Shown: positions 52,280-62,879 of the stretch, one piece after another
Layout of the letters: the number at the start of each line of letters is the position of its first letter
Numbering within the stretch: the first letter of the stretch is position 1
Assembly (NCBI GenBank): GCA_026826555.1
Contig: JAKSZT010053883.1
Span: 28,511,763-28,575,762, forward strand
From: Tolypeutes matacus
Lineage: Eukaryota; Chordata; Mammalia; Cingulata; Chlamyphoridae
DNA: 64,000 nucleotides
Reading direction: 5' to 3'
Notes under the pieces: generated by a model
Told to the model about the DNA's origin: nothing
Seen by the model: only the letters and a program-made list of their open reading frames with translations
Databases searched by the model: none
Program-made: the position numbers and the translations under genes

Positions 52280-54484
52280 CAGGGACTCTAGACCCCGTTG
52301 TCAGAAACCCAGGATACCAGGAAGGAGCAGCCTTACCCCACCACGCACCCTCTTCAGAACAGAAGCCCCTCTCCCTCTACACCCCCACACATGCTCCCAC
52401 CCACCGGGGGCCCCTGATACCTCTCCCTTCCCTCTATATCCAGAGAGAAAAGAAACTCAGACAAGGGGCTTTTCTGATAGAGCCTAGAGAGAGGACCCCA
52501 CCCACCTCCTTTCAGCCCTGAGTCTCTCAACGCCACTCAGCTGATTTTAAAAACCACTTTTCTTCTTAACCACCATCCCCAAAATAAAAGAAATACTCAC
52601 GTGGGGGCCCCCAGCCCAGTAGGCAGATGTAGTGGGGGGAGGCAGAGAGAGGTAGCTCACCACACCCTGTTCTGAGGCCCCTATCTGAAGGAGCCAGCTC
52701 CCATCTGGACTGGGGGGAGGAGAGACATGTGGAAGCACTGAGTGAGGGGAGGGGAAAAGGAAAGAGGCAGGAGCGGGGGACTGTGGGGCGGGGGTGTCAG
52801 GATGGGGGTGAGGGAATCCTTTTTAATTTCATTCTCTCCCCATGTCTACATCAGCCCTGCAGGCTCAGCTCTTTAATATTTACACACAGGAGGAGAGGAG
52901 GAGAAAGAACAGAGGGTGAGGGGGGTAGAGACTACCTGAGCTCAAAGGGCACAGAGGCAGGGGCCTGTGGGAGCTGGGAGCTTGGGCCCTCCACACCATC
53001 CCCAACCCACTCCTACTCTAAGCTCTTGACTGGAAAGAAATAGAAAGAACCCTGGGACCATTCTGTCCCTTTGTTAACAAGATACTTTGAAGCTGCATCA
53101 GAAAAAGATCAGATCCCCACCCACATACCTGGACACCCCCACAATCCCAGATTTCTTGGGTGCCTTATGTTTAGATGGCAGAGGCAGTATTCATGCACAA
53201 GTATGTTCTGATGCTTGGTGTATAAAAGCACACAGGCATGTCAGCTAGCATATGCAGGTTTACACAAGCATGTCCTGAGTGTATTCACATGCAATCATGT
53301 GCAAACCTATGTAAACACATGTGTAAACCAGCCCCCAAGCAACCTCCTCCCAGCTCTCCAACTACAGTCCCAAGGACAAAGCCACCCACCTCCCAGGATC
53401 CCTTATTCACAGGCTGTCCCTCACAGCCTCACTTTTTCTGTCTGTGACATGGGAAGAAGGGCTGGTGGGAAGAGATGCTGCATTGAGCCCAGGGGCCTGA
53501 CAAATTATTAGCAACGATGAGCTGGCAGCTCGTTACCATAACGATGGTGTCACCGCCTCACCCCAGCTCAAACCCAGACTCCCCAGACTGCAGGAGGCCC
53601 GCTGAGCCAGCAGCCTTCAGATTGGGGGGAGGGGGATGAATAAAGAGGGAATCTAGATACAATGCTTGCAATAGTTAAGGGTATGCAGCTGCACTTCCAA
53701 CCTCCACTGGAAGACAAAGCTTTAACTCCACCAAGTGGGAATGAAATCAGACTCTGGGAATGTTTCCTAAACCATGGGGATGGTAAGACACTGGGCATGT
53801 GGTTTGGAAGCGCCTCTAGATAAAAACCTCTAATGTCAGTTGCTCCCTTCATCCCCTCATGCCAAGAACCTCTTCTACTCATCTTAGTGGAGTAGATTAA
53901 GAGAAAAACCAACCAAACAGGAGGCCCTCCCCTGAATCTCAGGCTCCCCACCTGTAAAATGAGGACAATCATCTTTTCTTCCTCCTGGAAGGTTTAGTTA
54001 GAAAAGGTGTGGGGTAACTATAGACCCTTCCAAAATCAGACAAGCCCCAGAAGTTTCATTACCCATCAGGAACCCAGGAATTGTCAGTCCAGCTAGAGCA
54101 AAACGCATCAGAAATTGGATGGGATGAAAAATGGAGTTCAGCCAGCTCAAGCTTCAACATCAGCTGGAGAGAGATAATGTGAGGTGCCAAGCAGCAGCTG
54201 AAAGCAGTCACTGCCATAGAAGAAATTCTGGGCAGAAATCAAGACAAGCCCATGGACTACCTTGGTGGTGCATATAGCTGGAAATCCCCATTCCCAGGAG
54301 CACCCGTAGCCCTCTCCCCATGAAAGGAGCCCTAGGTTGAAGAATCTATAGCCTTAGGTTTATCAGGTCTTCATTTCTTCTCCCAAAAGCCTCTCTTCTC
54401 AGCTCTGGTTGGGGGGGGGGGTTGGACGGTTTCAGGAATGGAAGGCAACAGGGAGGGGTAGAAAGTTCCTGTTCTGAGGGCTGA

Positions 54485-54625
54485 GACTAGCCTGGGAAAC
54501 CACAAGTTTTCTGTGTGACCTTGGGCAACCGCCTTTCTCTGGGCTTCAGTATCCCCACTTTGTAATTAAGAGGTTGGACCAAGTCAATGCTAAGGTTCCT
54601 CTCCTGGCCATCATTCTATAACTAC
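54485..54625 (+). mobile_element. MIR SINE fragment
   Basis: TTCTGTGTGACCTTGGGCAA, CGCCTTTCTCTGGGC and CAGTATCCCCACTTTGTAAT. Confidence 0.6.
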
Positions 54626-54833
54626 ACAGAAGCTCACTCCTTGGACGTGAGCCCCCTGGCACAAAATGCAGTGGGCCATGTCTGCCAGATCAGTGGGGCA
54701 GTGTGTGGTGAGAGATGTGGGGGTTGTATTTGAGACCGTTCATCCTATGTTCATGATCCTTTTAGAAACACCTGCCACCCTAGCCCTCTCAGCTCCCTTT
54801 TTAGACCCTGATTCACTGCCAACTCACGAAGCC

Positions 54834-54875
54834 TCCCCCTCCCCTCCCTCCTCTCCTCTCCCTCTCTCACCCTCT
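54834..54875. repeat. CT-rich simple sequence
   Basis: Polypyrimidine run of CCCTCC and CTCTCC units on the plus strand. Confidence 0.7.
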
Positions 54876-55019
54876 TAAGCTTTGACAGCTGAGTGTGGAA
54901 GTAGCCCCAACATTCAAGGAATTCTGGGAGTAGGTGGAGGGCAGCATCCCCAGAGTCAGAGAGAGCACTCTTGGGAGTAGCATTTTTCAGTCCTGGCCCA
55001 GCCCAGGCTGGGTTGGAGT

Positions 55020-55320
55020 CTTCCTGTACCACTGAGTAGCAGCGTGTGATTGTGGGAAATGCAATTCACCTCTTGAGTCTCAATATCTTCATCTGTAGGA
55101 TGGCATTTTTTTTTTTTTAACTCACAGAAATTGCTGTTCTGTGAGTTAAAAAAACAACAACAGAATATTGGCAATTTCAGATGGCTTAACCTGATACCTG
55201 CCCCGCTTACCTCCTGAGGCTGTTGGAGAGATAAAAATTGTGAGGGGAGCATTTTAAAAAGGCATGGACTGATATGAGGGCATTATTTTCTATTATTATT
55301 ATTACTTCAAAGAGCTTTGG
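55020..55320 (+). mobile_element. MIR SINE interrupted by a hairpin-forming insert
   Basis: The MIR text GTGTGATTGTGGGAAATGCA, TCATCTGTAGGATGGCA resumes at ATACCTGCCCCGCTTACCTC. Between them is an 80-bp insert containing a perfect inverted repeat (55112-55154). Confidence 0.5.
55112..55154. repeat. Perfect inverted repeat, 18-bp arms, 7-nt loop
   Basis: Left arm 55112-55129 (seven T then AACTCACAGAA), loop ATTGCTG, right arm 55137-55154 (TTCTGTGAGTT then seven A). Could extrude as a cruciform or fold as a hairpin in RNA from either strand. Confidence 0.9.
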
Positions 55321-55739
55321 GGCAGACCTATCAGGAGACAGTGGGCTGAACCAATGACCCAGAAATTGGGAGACTTGAGGCTTGGAAGCCTGGGACAGAG
55401 CCACTTGCTCTGATAACTAAGAACAGGGCAGAAGCTTCCACCTGACCTCCTCAGCTCCTGGCCCTAAAGGGCCCTCAGTGAAACATTCCTGGGATGATAC
55501 AAGTTCCCAGGCCCCAAGAAGAAAAATCACACACTCTGCCCACCCCAGACCTCACCTCCCTGAGGGGCCCCAACACGCAGGAAGGACAAAACCAGTAGCA
55601 TCAGACAGGTACTCCCCAGGGGACAAGGTAGTATGGGAGTGCTATGCGGCTCTAGATGAGTCAGTGGTAGGAGTCCCTGGGGAAGGGGGGATGAGCTGAC
55701 CTCTACAAAGTCTGGTTTCCCTGTCAGATGCCCCCCCCA

Positions 55740-56140
55740 CCACCACCACCAGGAATCCCCTGGGAGAGGGGGACAAAGCCTAGGCTGTTCAGATACATTC
55801 ACACACAGCCAACACACACACACACACATTTATTGCCACAGGCCACAGACACCCGGACCCACTCATAGTCACACCCGCACACATCCATTCACATACAAAC
55901 TCACAGAGACATACAGAGGCTACACAGTGACAAGACACACACACTCCTTCACACACATGTCCACAGACACCCACTAACACACACTGCATGCACTCACTGA
56001 CACGCGCTCCCCACAGTGGCACACACACACCGCATACACTCACCGGTACACACAATCACCCACAGACCCACACTGTGACACACACACATTCATCACAGAC
56101 ACACGGAGACACGCAGTCACACTCACACACCTGCAGAGGA
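55740..56140. repeat. CA-rich imperfect repeat near the start of DLGAP3 intron 1
   Basis: About 400 bp of ACACAC and CACxCA units. On the transcribed strand this gives UG-rich RNA just after the exon-1 donor, a type of sequence that CELF proteins and TDP-43 bind. Function is inference. Confidence 0.7.
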
Positions 56141-56535
56141 AACTTCTCTCCGGATCTCCCAACACCACCACTCCCTCACACCCGGCCCCCCCAACCCAGC
56201 TGACTACCCGTCTCACCCCCAAGCCCCCAGTCGGGGAAGAGCTGGGCCGGGGCTGGCCTGCCCGCGGCCCTTGCCGGGAGAGCCGGTCCTCCGCGTGCTC
56301 CCCGCTCCCGCCGGGCGGGTCAGGCCCGCGGACCGCCAGGCTGGGGCGGGGGCGGGGGCGGCCGAGGAAACCCAGCCCCTCCCCCCTCCCGGGGCCCCGA
56401 GCCCGGAGCCCGGAGCCGAGGCCGCTGGAGCCCCGGACGTGGGCGGCGCCGGGGCCGCAGCCAGGCCGATCCTGGGGGGCGCTGCAGAGGGCGCGGCGAG
56501 CGCGGGCTCGTCCCCACCCCTCCCCGCTGCTTACC

Positions 56536-56790
56536 TGGCCCGGCTCGGGCTCCGGCCGGGTTACATGGTGCCGGCGGCCCGGGCCGGGGCGCTGCGGAGG
56601 CGGGCAGGCGAGCAGGGCCCGGGGCCCGGCACTGCGGAGCCCCCAGCGGAGGGGCCGCGCCGGCTGCGGAGCCCCGAGCGAGCGCCGAGTGGCAGCGGGT
56701 GCGGGCGCGGGAGGCGGCCAAGCCACGGAGGCTGGATTTCCCGGGGACCAGGAAGGGGAGGCGGGGGGATCCCGCCCGCGCGCTCCGCCC
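56536..56790 (-). other. DLGAP3: Probable non-coding first exon of DLGAP3 (5'UTR)
   Basis: A consensus donor, CCAG/GTAAGC, lies on the minus strand at 56535/56534 inside the CpG-rich block. It would join to the acceptor at 34810, giving a 5'UTR that continues in the first coding exon. The upstream edge (transcription start) cannot be fixed from sequence; 56790 is a guess just below a run of GC boxes. In the minus-strand sequence up to about 56900 the only ATG is the one in the start-stop element at 56566-56561. Other 5'UTR exons could exist within the long intron. Confidence 0.6.
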
Positions 56791-57110
56791 CCGCCCCCGC
56801 CCCCGCGCAAGGCTGCCGAGCCGCGAGCCAAGGAGAGGGAGGGGGACCGAGCTCCCCGCCTCCGCACCGGACCCAGAAGGGCCGAGGTCGCCGCCGGCGG
56901 GCGGCCGCCGGGGCCCCAGAGGAGCACAGCTTGGGGCTGCGAATGAGCTCCTCCTCCCCAGGGACCAGCGGGTCAGTGTCCGCCGGGGACCCGGGAACTG
57001 GCACACAGTGTCGTGGCCACGCGCAGCTGCCCAAGGCACAGAGACCCAAGCCCAGAAAAGAGACAGTCACACAGGCTCAGACACGGGCTCACGCCCCACC
57101 GAAACACAGT
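56560..57110 (-). promoter_or_regulatory. CpG-island promoter region of DLGAP3
   Basis: The block from about 56200 to 57100 is very rich in G, C and CpG, unlike its surroundings, and overlies the inferred first exon. Three tandem GC boxes (repeats of GCCCCC on the plus strand, about 56786-56812) are good Sp1/KLF sites. No convincing TATA box was seen, which fits a CpG-island promoter. Only the direction set by the exon-1 donor supports minus-strand transcription. Confidence 0.65.
56561..56566 (-). promoter_or_regulatory. Minimal start-stop uORF (ATG TAA) in the DLGAP3 leader
   Basis: On the minus strand the sequence reads GGCACC ATG TAA CCC, 26-31 nt before the exon-1 donor. The ATG has A at -3, a good initiation context, and is followed at once by a stop. 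Known start-stop elements stall ribosomes and lower initiation at the main start. Its position in the mature mRNA depends on the inferred exon 1. Confidence 0.6.
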
Positions 57111-57229
57111 CATACCCTCAATGTCACCCACAGCCCCCCAGGTGCATCCCCTTAGGAGACTCTCCTTCCGTTTTCCTAGTCTGCTCTCCGACTTCAGCTC
57201 CTGGTTTCGATTCCAGGAGCTGCCCTCCT

Positions 57230-57520
57230 CTGCCTCAGCCCCTGCCAGGGTGGGGCGCTGTGCCGGGTCTCAAAGCCACTGGCAGGCGTCCCCCTAACCC
57301 CTGACGGCACAGCTGAGGCATCCCCAGCGTGGAAAGAGAACCCCGCTATACCTGCCGTCTTTGCTGGGGCCCCTATGCTCGTGCCCACTATGCTCGCCCA
57401 TCTCTGGGCCCTGGGCCAGGGGCTGTGCCATGGCGGGGGCGGGGGGAGGGAGAGGTGGGAGGGGGACTGTCCGAAGCACAGCCAGAGGCTGCAGAGCCAG
57501 GGCCCAGGCTGCAGGAACGA
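57230..57520. promoter_or_regulatory. Second GC-rich, CpG-containing block upstream of DLGAP3
   Basis: A shorter GC-rich patch with a GC box (GGCGGGGGCGGGG near 57432-57446). It may be part of the same CpG island or a separate regulatory element. The reading frames across it show no recognisable protein. Confidence 0.35.
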
Positions 57521-59040
57521 GAGGCGGAGGAGAGCTGACTGCAGCAGTCCTTGGCTTGAATCCGTCTTGGCACCCAGAGCTGTGCTGTATTGGGGGGGGG
57601 GGGTGCGCACTGGGGAAGCCGCAAGGAAAGGGGCTGAATACGGGTGTGGGGAGTGCTGGTTCTGGGTCCTGACTCCTCTGGCTGGGTGTGAGGAAACATT
57701 GCCTCAGGCGCTGAAAGTTGGGCTGTGGGGTAAGGTTCAACCTTAAAATCCTTCCCTCCTCCACCTTTTCTGGGATGGGGAGGTGTGGGAAACCCACCCC
57801 TAGGCTTGGGGACTCCCCTTCCACCTCTCTAGGAACAGAACTTGCAATTCTGACTCAGCGACCCCCACAACAACTCCCATCTTTCTGTAACTCCTTGGGG
57901 CTTCCCTGTATGAAGGAGGAAACTGAGGCAGAGAGAGTAGCCGGCTAGAACTGGGAGCCAAGTCCTCTTCTCTTGCCCCAGGAGATGTTTAAAGATGCCA
58001 CATTACGTGGATGACATAAAAGGGCTTGGAATGTCCTTCCCCAGGGGAAGGCAAATAGGAGGTAGGCAGGCTGGTCACCTATCCTGCTGCCTACAAGACC
58101 AGTTCAATGTCCTTTCAATCATGAGCGAAGGTTGTAGACAATTCTCAGCCCAGATTTCAACCAAGAGCAGATATTGGAGAAACTAAGATAGAAAGTTGGT
58201 CCCAGGAACCCACTTTAAAACTGTAAGAAGTGTCTCACTTTCCATGGTGCTTGAGAACAGCCATCATGTAGGATGCTAAAAGGTACCACCGTGTTTTCTC
58301 AGTTCTAAGATGAATAATTTTATTAACTTTTCTGAAATTGAAAATTGTCTTACAATGGAAGGGGACATTTAATATGGTTTTTCTACTTTTCTCCTAAGAG
58401 TTCTAAAAAAGTTGGTGTGTTTTAGAACTGAGAATATACTGTAGCTTTCATGTGTTCATTTAACAATCATTTATTGATTGTACCTGGCATCTTGCTAGCC
58501 TCTTGAGGCATAAAGATTAATCAGACAGGCTTACCATAGACAGTGTTCTCTCACACCCACCCAGTGGTGTGTAAAAAAGATAAACGATGTAAACCAATGA
58601 GTACTATCAGATCCAGCTTCATGGGATTGTGACCTGTGCAGTTACACAGGGCCCCACACTTAAAAGTCTTCTGCTCTGGCTTATTTTGCTCTGCTGTCAC
58701 CATCTTGAAATTCTTGATAACTTTTGAACAAAGGACCCTGAATTTTCATTTTTCACTGGACCCCAAAAATTATGTAGTTAGTCTTGATTATCACATAAAG
58801 AATTCTTTCCCTTACTGAAGGTGGACACAGAACGCTTTTGGTGTCTAGAGGGAACAGTCAGCTCTGCCTGGGTGGAGAGGGGCATTTGAGCAGAGTATAA
58901 GGTTGGGAGAGAAAAATGCAGGTAGAGAGCCATACATGTGCCCGGTCACCTAAGTGTCATTCAAACTGTATGGCAGACCAGGTGCCTTCATTTATCCTCC
59001 CACTGAAAATAACTAAAAATGATGGATAACTTAAAAAAAA
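57520..59040. other. Upstream flank of DLGAP3, no gene seen
   Basis: Mixed sequence with a G-run at 57590-57602 and a poly-A tract at 59033-59047. A palindromic pattern around 58295-58440 (ACCGTGTTTTCTCAGTTCTA and later TAGAACTGAGAATATACTGT) may be the terminal repeats of an old transposon; see the findings. Confidence 0.5.
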
Positions 59041-59159
59041 AAAAAAACCTTCTTAAGTGCATCAATGAGCTGGCAAGAAAGTAGAATCACTTTGGTCCAA
59101 AACTACGTGAAGGCAGAACCAGAGACGTAAGCAGAGCACTGAAGCCAGCTTCAGCGGAG

Positions 59160-59735
59160 AGGCTGTGATAGATTGATTGCAAAACTGGCACCCATTCTCT
59201 AGCTCTCCCTGAATTCACGACCTTTGTCATGTGCTCTTGCAGTTCCCTGCATCAAAAGGTAGTCTCTCTTTTCTACTCCATGAATCTGGTCTGAACTTGT
59301 GACTCACTTTGGTCATTTGAATGTAAGAGAAGCTATAATGTATTGGTTCCAAGCCTAGGTCTTAAGAGGTTTCCATATTTCTATTCCCTTTCTCGGTCTT
59401 CTGCCTCCACTATGAGAACAGGACCGGGATAGCCTGCTGGAGGATGAGAGATAAGGTAGGAAAGAGCCATGCCTTCCCCACTATCCTAGCCAAGACCATC
59501 CTAGATCAGCCCCTAGCCAACTGGCTTCCAAACACAGAAACGGGTCCAGCCAAGAGCCGCAGAGATGCCTACCTGACCACAACTAAGTGCAGAAACATAA
59601 GTGAACCCAGCCGAGTGAGAAGAACCATCAAGTCAAGTTAAGGACTCAAAAAATAATAAGTGCTTATTAATTTAAGTCAACGAGTTTTTGGATGGTGTGT
59701 TTTACCACAGTATTGTGGCTGTAAGTAAATGATTC
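59160..59735 (+). mobile_element. MLT1-type LTR
   Basis: It has the order GGTCTGAACTTGTGACTCAC, GCCAAGAGCCGCAGAGATGC, CTTATTAATTTAAGTCAACG, AGTATTGTGGCTGTAAG, as in older MLT1 LTRs. Confidence 0.65.
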
Positions 59736-60399
59736 AAGGGGCATTTGCTGACAGATGAAATTGAACTTCAGTCTTCATGATCTCTCAGGGTTTGAGGGAA
59801 AGAAGATAAAGTCCAGGGTCTGCTCAAAGTGAACAAATACCCCCCTGCATAAACTTAGGACTCCCAAAGGAGTGTTTTCTCAGGTACAGGTATACTAAAA
59901 AAAAACTCACCCCATCCTATACTTAGGAAACTGTAAGGAAAATGGCCTGTTTTAAACCATGGCAATGACAATGAATGGGGGCCGGGGGCAGGAAATCCCC
60001 CTAAGAATCCGTAACTACAAGCTAGACCTCACATCGGTTTGCAGTCAAACTCACTTTGCCTAGGTGATCTGAAAAAAACTCAAGCCAAGAATTTAGAATA
60101 AACTGGTCCCATATTGGTAGTGTCCCCAGATACCTGACAGAAGCAAATGTAAGCCTTTGTTAGAGGAACTCACCTTCATTTCAGGCCTCAAATGATTTTC
60201 ACAGATAAAGGTCCAAAGAAAATCAACAGCTTACTGTCAAATATCACTAAACACACCAAGAAACATGGCACATGAATAAGAACCAGCAAAAACAACAGAT
60301 AGCAAAAACACACCTGAAAAAAACTCAACTATTAGAATTATCAGATGCAATAAAATAACTATGTTTAATATTCTTAGAGAAATAAAATAATCTGTACCT
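59736..60399. other. Upstream flank, unassigned
   Basis: A-rich sequence without coding potential. The part from about 60170 resembles old L1 text (ATTAGAATTATCAGATGCAA). Confidence 0.4.
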
Positions 60400-61274
60400 T
60401 TAGTTCCTTTTTCTTGTTTTATTATGCTGGCACAATTGTTGGATAGAATTGATGATGGTGGGTATATATGCCTTGTTCATAATTTTAATGCTTCTGATAT
60501 TTCTTCTCTAGGATTACGCTTATTGTAGGATTTTTGGAGACTCTTCTTAATCAGATAAAATAAGTTCCATTTTATTTCTAATTTATTAAGAGTTTTTATC
60601 ATAAATATATGTTGAATTTTATCAGACTTTTTCTCCATCTTTTGACATGATCATAAGGTTTTTCTCCTTTAATCCATTGATGTGTTAAATTACATTTAGA
60701 GATTTTCCTAATGTTAAATTTTACTTTACTGGGATAAGCCCAACTTACATGGAATATTATGGTTTCTTTTATATACATCACTGGACTTAGCCTGCTGATA
60801 TTTTGCCTCTATATTATTGAATAAAATGGGCCTGTCTTTGTTATTTATGATTTGGGATCTAGGTTATTCTAGACTCATAGAATGAGTTGGGGAGAATTAC
60901 CTCTTTTCTTTTTCTCTGAAAAAGTTTGTATAAGATTGGAATGGTCTGGTATTTGTAAATTTGTGAAACATATCTGTAAAATCATCAGGCACTGGTGTTT
61001 TCTTTGTGGAATGATTTTTTTACTATTGTTTCTATTTCTTTACAAGGACTATTTAAAGGACTAGTTCAGGTTTTCTATTTCTTTTTTAATCAGTTTTGCT
61101 AAGTTATATTTTTCTAGATTTATGTCTATTTTGTTTAAGTTTTCAACTGTGTTGTCATAAAGTTGTAAATAAAAAATTTTTATTTTAATTTCTGCCTCAT
61201 TTGTAGTAGTGTCCCACTTTTCAAACATAATGTTTATCTGTAGCTTTCTCTCTTTCTTCTTAATTCACATTGCC

Positions 61275-61443
61275 AAAGGTTTGTCCACCCCCCAGCCCCC
61301 GAGATGGCTCCCTCATCTGTTTTCTCATTGTCTTTGCTGTTGTCTGCTCATTGTTTGTCTTCTTTAGGAGGCACCGGGAACTGAACCAGGACCTCCCACG
61401 TGGGAAGCAGGTGCTCCACTTCTTGAGCCACATCCGCTCCCTT
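61275..61443 (-). mobile_element. DAS SINE
   Basis: Read on the minus strand: a head with A box TGTGGCTCAAGAAGTGG, then B box GGTTCAGTTCC-like text, GTGCCTCCTAAAGAAGACAA, and a tail of AACAATGAGCAGACAAC units. Target duplication not evident. Confidence 0.75.
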
Positions 61444-61725
61444 GTCCATTTTTTAATCATTCCAAAAAACCAACTTGTTAGCTTTGTTTATCTCTATTGT
61501 ATCTTTTCTACTTTATTGATTTCTGCTCTTATTTTTATTATCTACTTCCTTCTACTTTTTTGTATTGCAGTAGTTCTTCAAATTACTGTGTAAATTGGAG
61601 ACCCAGTTCCTTAATTTTCAGCTTTTCTTCCTTTTTAATATAAATATTTAAGGCTATAAATTATCTTTGAAAAACTATTTTCACTGCCTCTCACATGTTT
61701 TCATAATCACTTAGTTCTAAGTATT

Positions 61726-61946
61726 ATTTTTTTTTGAGGTACCAGGGCCAGAGAGTAAACCCTGGACCTCATATGTGAGAAGCAGGTGCTCAACCACTGA
61801 GCCACATCGGTTTCCCTGAGTTGGTTTTTTGTTTGTTTGCTTGTTGTTCATTTTGTTTGTTTGTTTTTAGGAGGCACCACGGACAGAAACTGGGACCTCC
61901 CATTTAGGAAGCAGGGCCTCAACCGCTTGAGCCACATCCTCTCCCT
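61726..61946 (-). mobile_element. Dimeric DAS SINE
   Basis: Two heads in the same orientation (61946-61874 and 61815-61735) separated by a CAAACAAA-type linker. CTAAGTATT occurs on both sides (61717-61725 and 61947-61955), so the pair behaves as one insertion. Confidence 0.8.
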
Positions 61947-62055
61947 CTAAGTATTTAAAATTTTCCATTATGATTTCTTCCTTGACCCATGAGTTATTTG
62001 CATGTTTTTAATTTCCAAATAGAAATACCTAGTTCATATTTTTGTTATTAATTTC

Positions 62056-62246
62056 TTTTTTTTTTTTTTTTTTAAAGATTTTATCCATTCATTCATTCAT
62101 CCCCCCCCCTGCTGCCTGCGCTCGCCGGGTCAGCCAACCACACCGCGCGGGCGGGCCCGCCCCCACCAGGAGGCCCCGGGAACCGAACCCAGGGCCTCCC
62201 ACACGGCAAACGGGAGCCCCACTGATTAAGCCACAGCCGCCTCCCC
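62056..62246 (-). mobile_element. Young CpG-rich DAS SINE with perfect 18-bp target duplication
   Basis: The minus strand starts GGGGAGGCGGCTGTGGCTTA and has a B box GGTTCGGTTCC. A GC-rich body, CCCGCCCGCGCGGTGTGG, follows, then a GGATGAATGAATGAATGG run and an A-tail. ATTTTTGTTATTAATTTC occurs unchanged at 62038-62055 and 62247-62264. The intact duplication and retained CpGs point to a recent insertion. The tRNA head plus a longer non-tRNA body fits the chimeric class of DAS SINEs. Confidence 0.88.
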
Positions 62247-62367
62247 ATTTTTGTTATTAATTTCAAACCTAATTGCATTGTGATAAAAGAATCGGACCTT
62301 TATGATATTTATTCTTTGAAATTTATAAAATGAGCTCTGTGCCTATTATATAATCAATGTTTAGAAA

Positions 62368-62877
62368 TGTACCAAGGTGGCCCCCAATTATCCTCACTTT
62401 CAGGTATTTATGTCCTTGGGTAGTCCCCTCCCACATAGAATAATAGGGCTGATATGGACAACCAATTGGATGTTGCAGAAATGATAGCCTATGACTTTTG
62501 AGGCTAGGTCATAAAACACTTTGCACCTTTCACCTTGCTCTCTTAGACTGCTCACTCTGGGGGAAGCCAGCTGCCACATCATGAGGACATTCAAGCAGCC
62601 ATGTGGGAAGACCTACATGGGGAGGAACTGACGCTGCCTTCCAATCAGGACAAACCTGCTAGTCATATGAATGAGCCAGTTTGGAAGCAGACCCTCCAGT
62701 GCCAATCAAGCCATCGTATGACCGCAACCCCTGACAACGTCTCTCTGAATTTCAAAATAAACATTGAGGCAAAATCACCTAGTCAAGCTGTTCCTGAATT
62801 TCTGATCCACAGAAACTGAGAAAGAATAAATAATAAATGCTTATTATGAGTTTGTGCAACAATAGCTAACTAATACA
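62368..62877 (+). mobile_element. MLT1-type LTR inside the L1
   Basis: GACTGCTCACTCTGGGGGAA, GCCAGCTGCCACATCATGAG, GATCCACAGAAACTGAGAAA and the end AACAATAGCTAACTAATACA follow MLT1 order. Confidence 0.8.
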
Positions 62878-62879
62878 GT

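Larger units (their letters stand above)
34810..56535. other. DLGAP3 intron 1 (5'UTR intron)
   Basis: 21.7 kb assuming direct splicing of the inferred exon 1 to the first coding exon. It holds the RE1 pair, the GC-rich block at 46.7 kb, and MIR, L2 and MLT1 copies. Repeat-free stretches without named features are about 34860-36000, 37610-38700, 41070-42270, 45400-46000, 49000-50600, 50900-52190, 52280-53490 and 53580-54480. Confidence 0.65.
60400..62350 (-). mobile_element. L1 ORF2 fragment on the minus strand, broken by SINE insertions
   Basis: The plus-strand text is the complement of L1 ORF2 (reverse-transcriptase and downstream part), for example CTTTAATCCATTGATGTGTT, TGGGATAAGCCCAACTTACA and GACTCATAGAATGAGTTGGG. 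Stops abound in all frames. SINEs sit within it at 61275-61443, 61726-61946 and 62056-62246. It appears to continue at 62880-63115 beyond an MLT1 LTR. Confidence 0.75.

Noticed and set aside
55988..56203. 71-codon plus-strand frame rich in H and T
   Set aside because: It reads through the CA-rich tract; the pattern reflects the repeat, not a protein.
56271..57155. 294-codon frames on both strands in the CpG island
   Set aside because: Stop codons are rare by composition; the residues are mostly A, G, P and R, with no domain.
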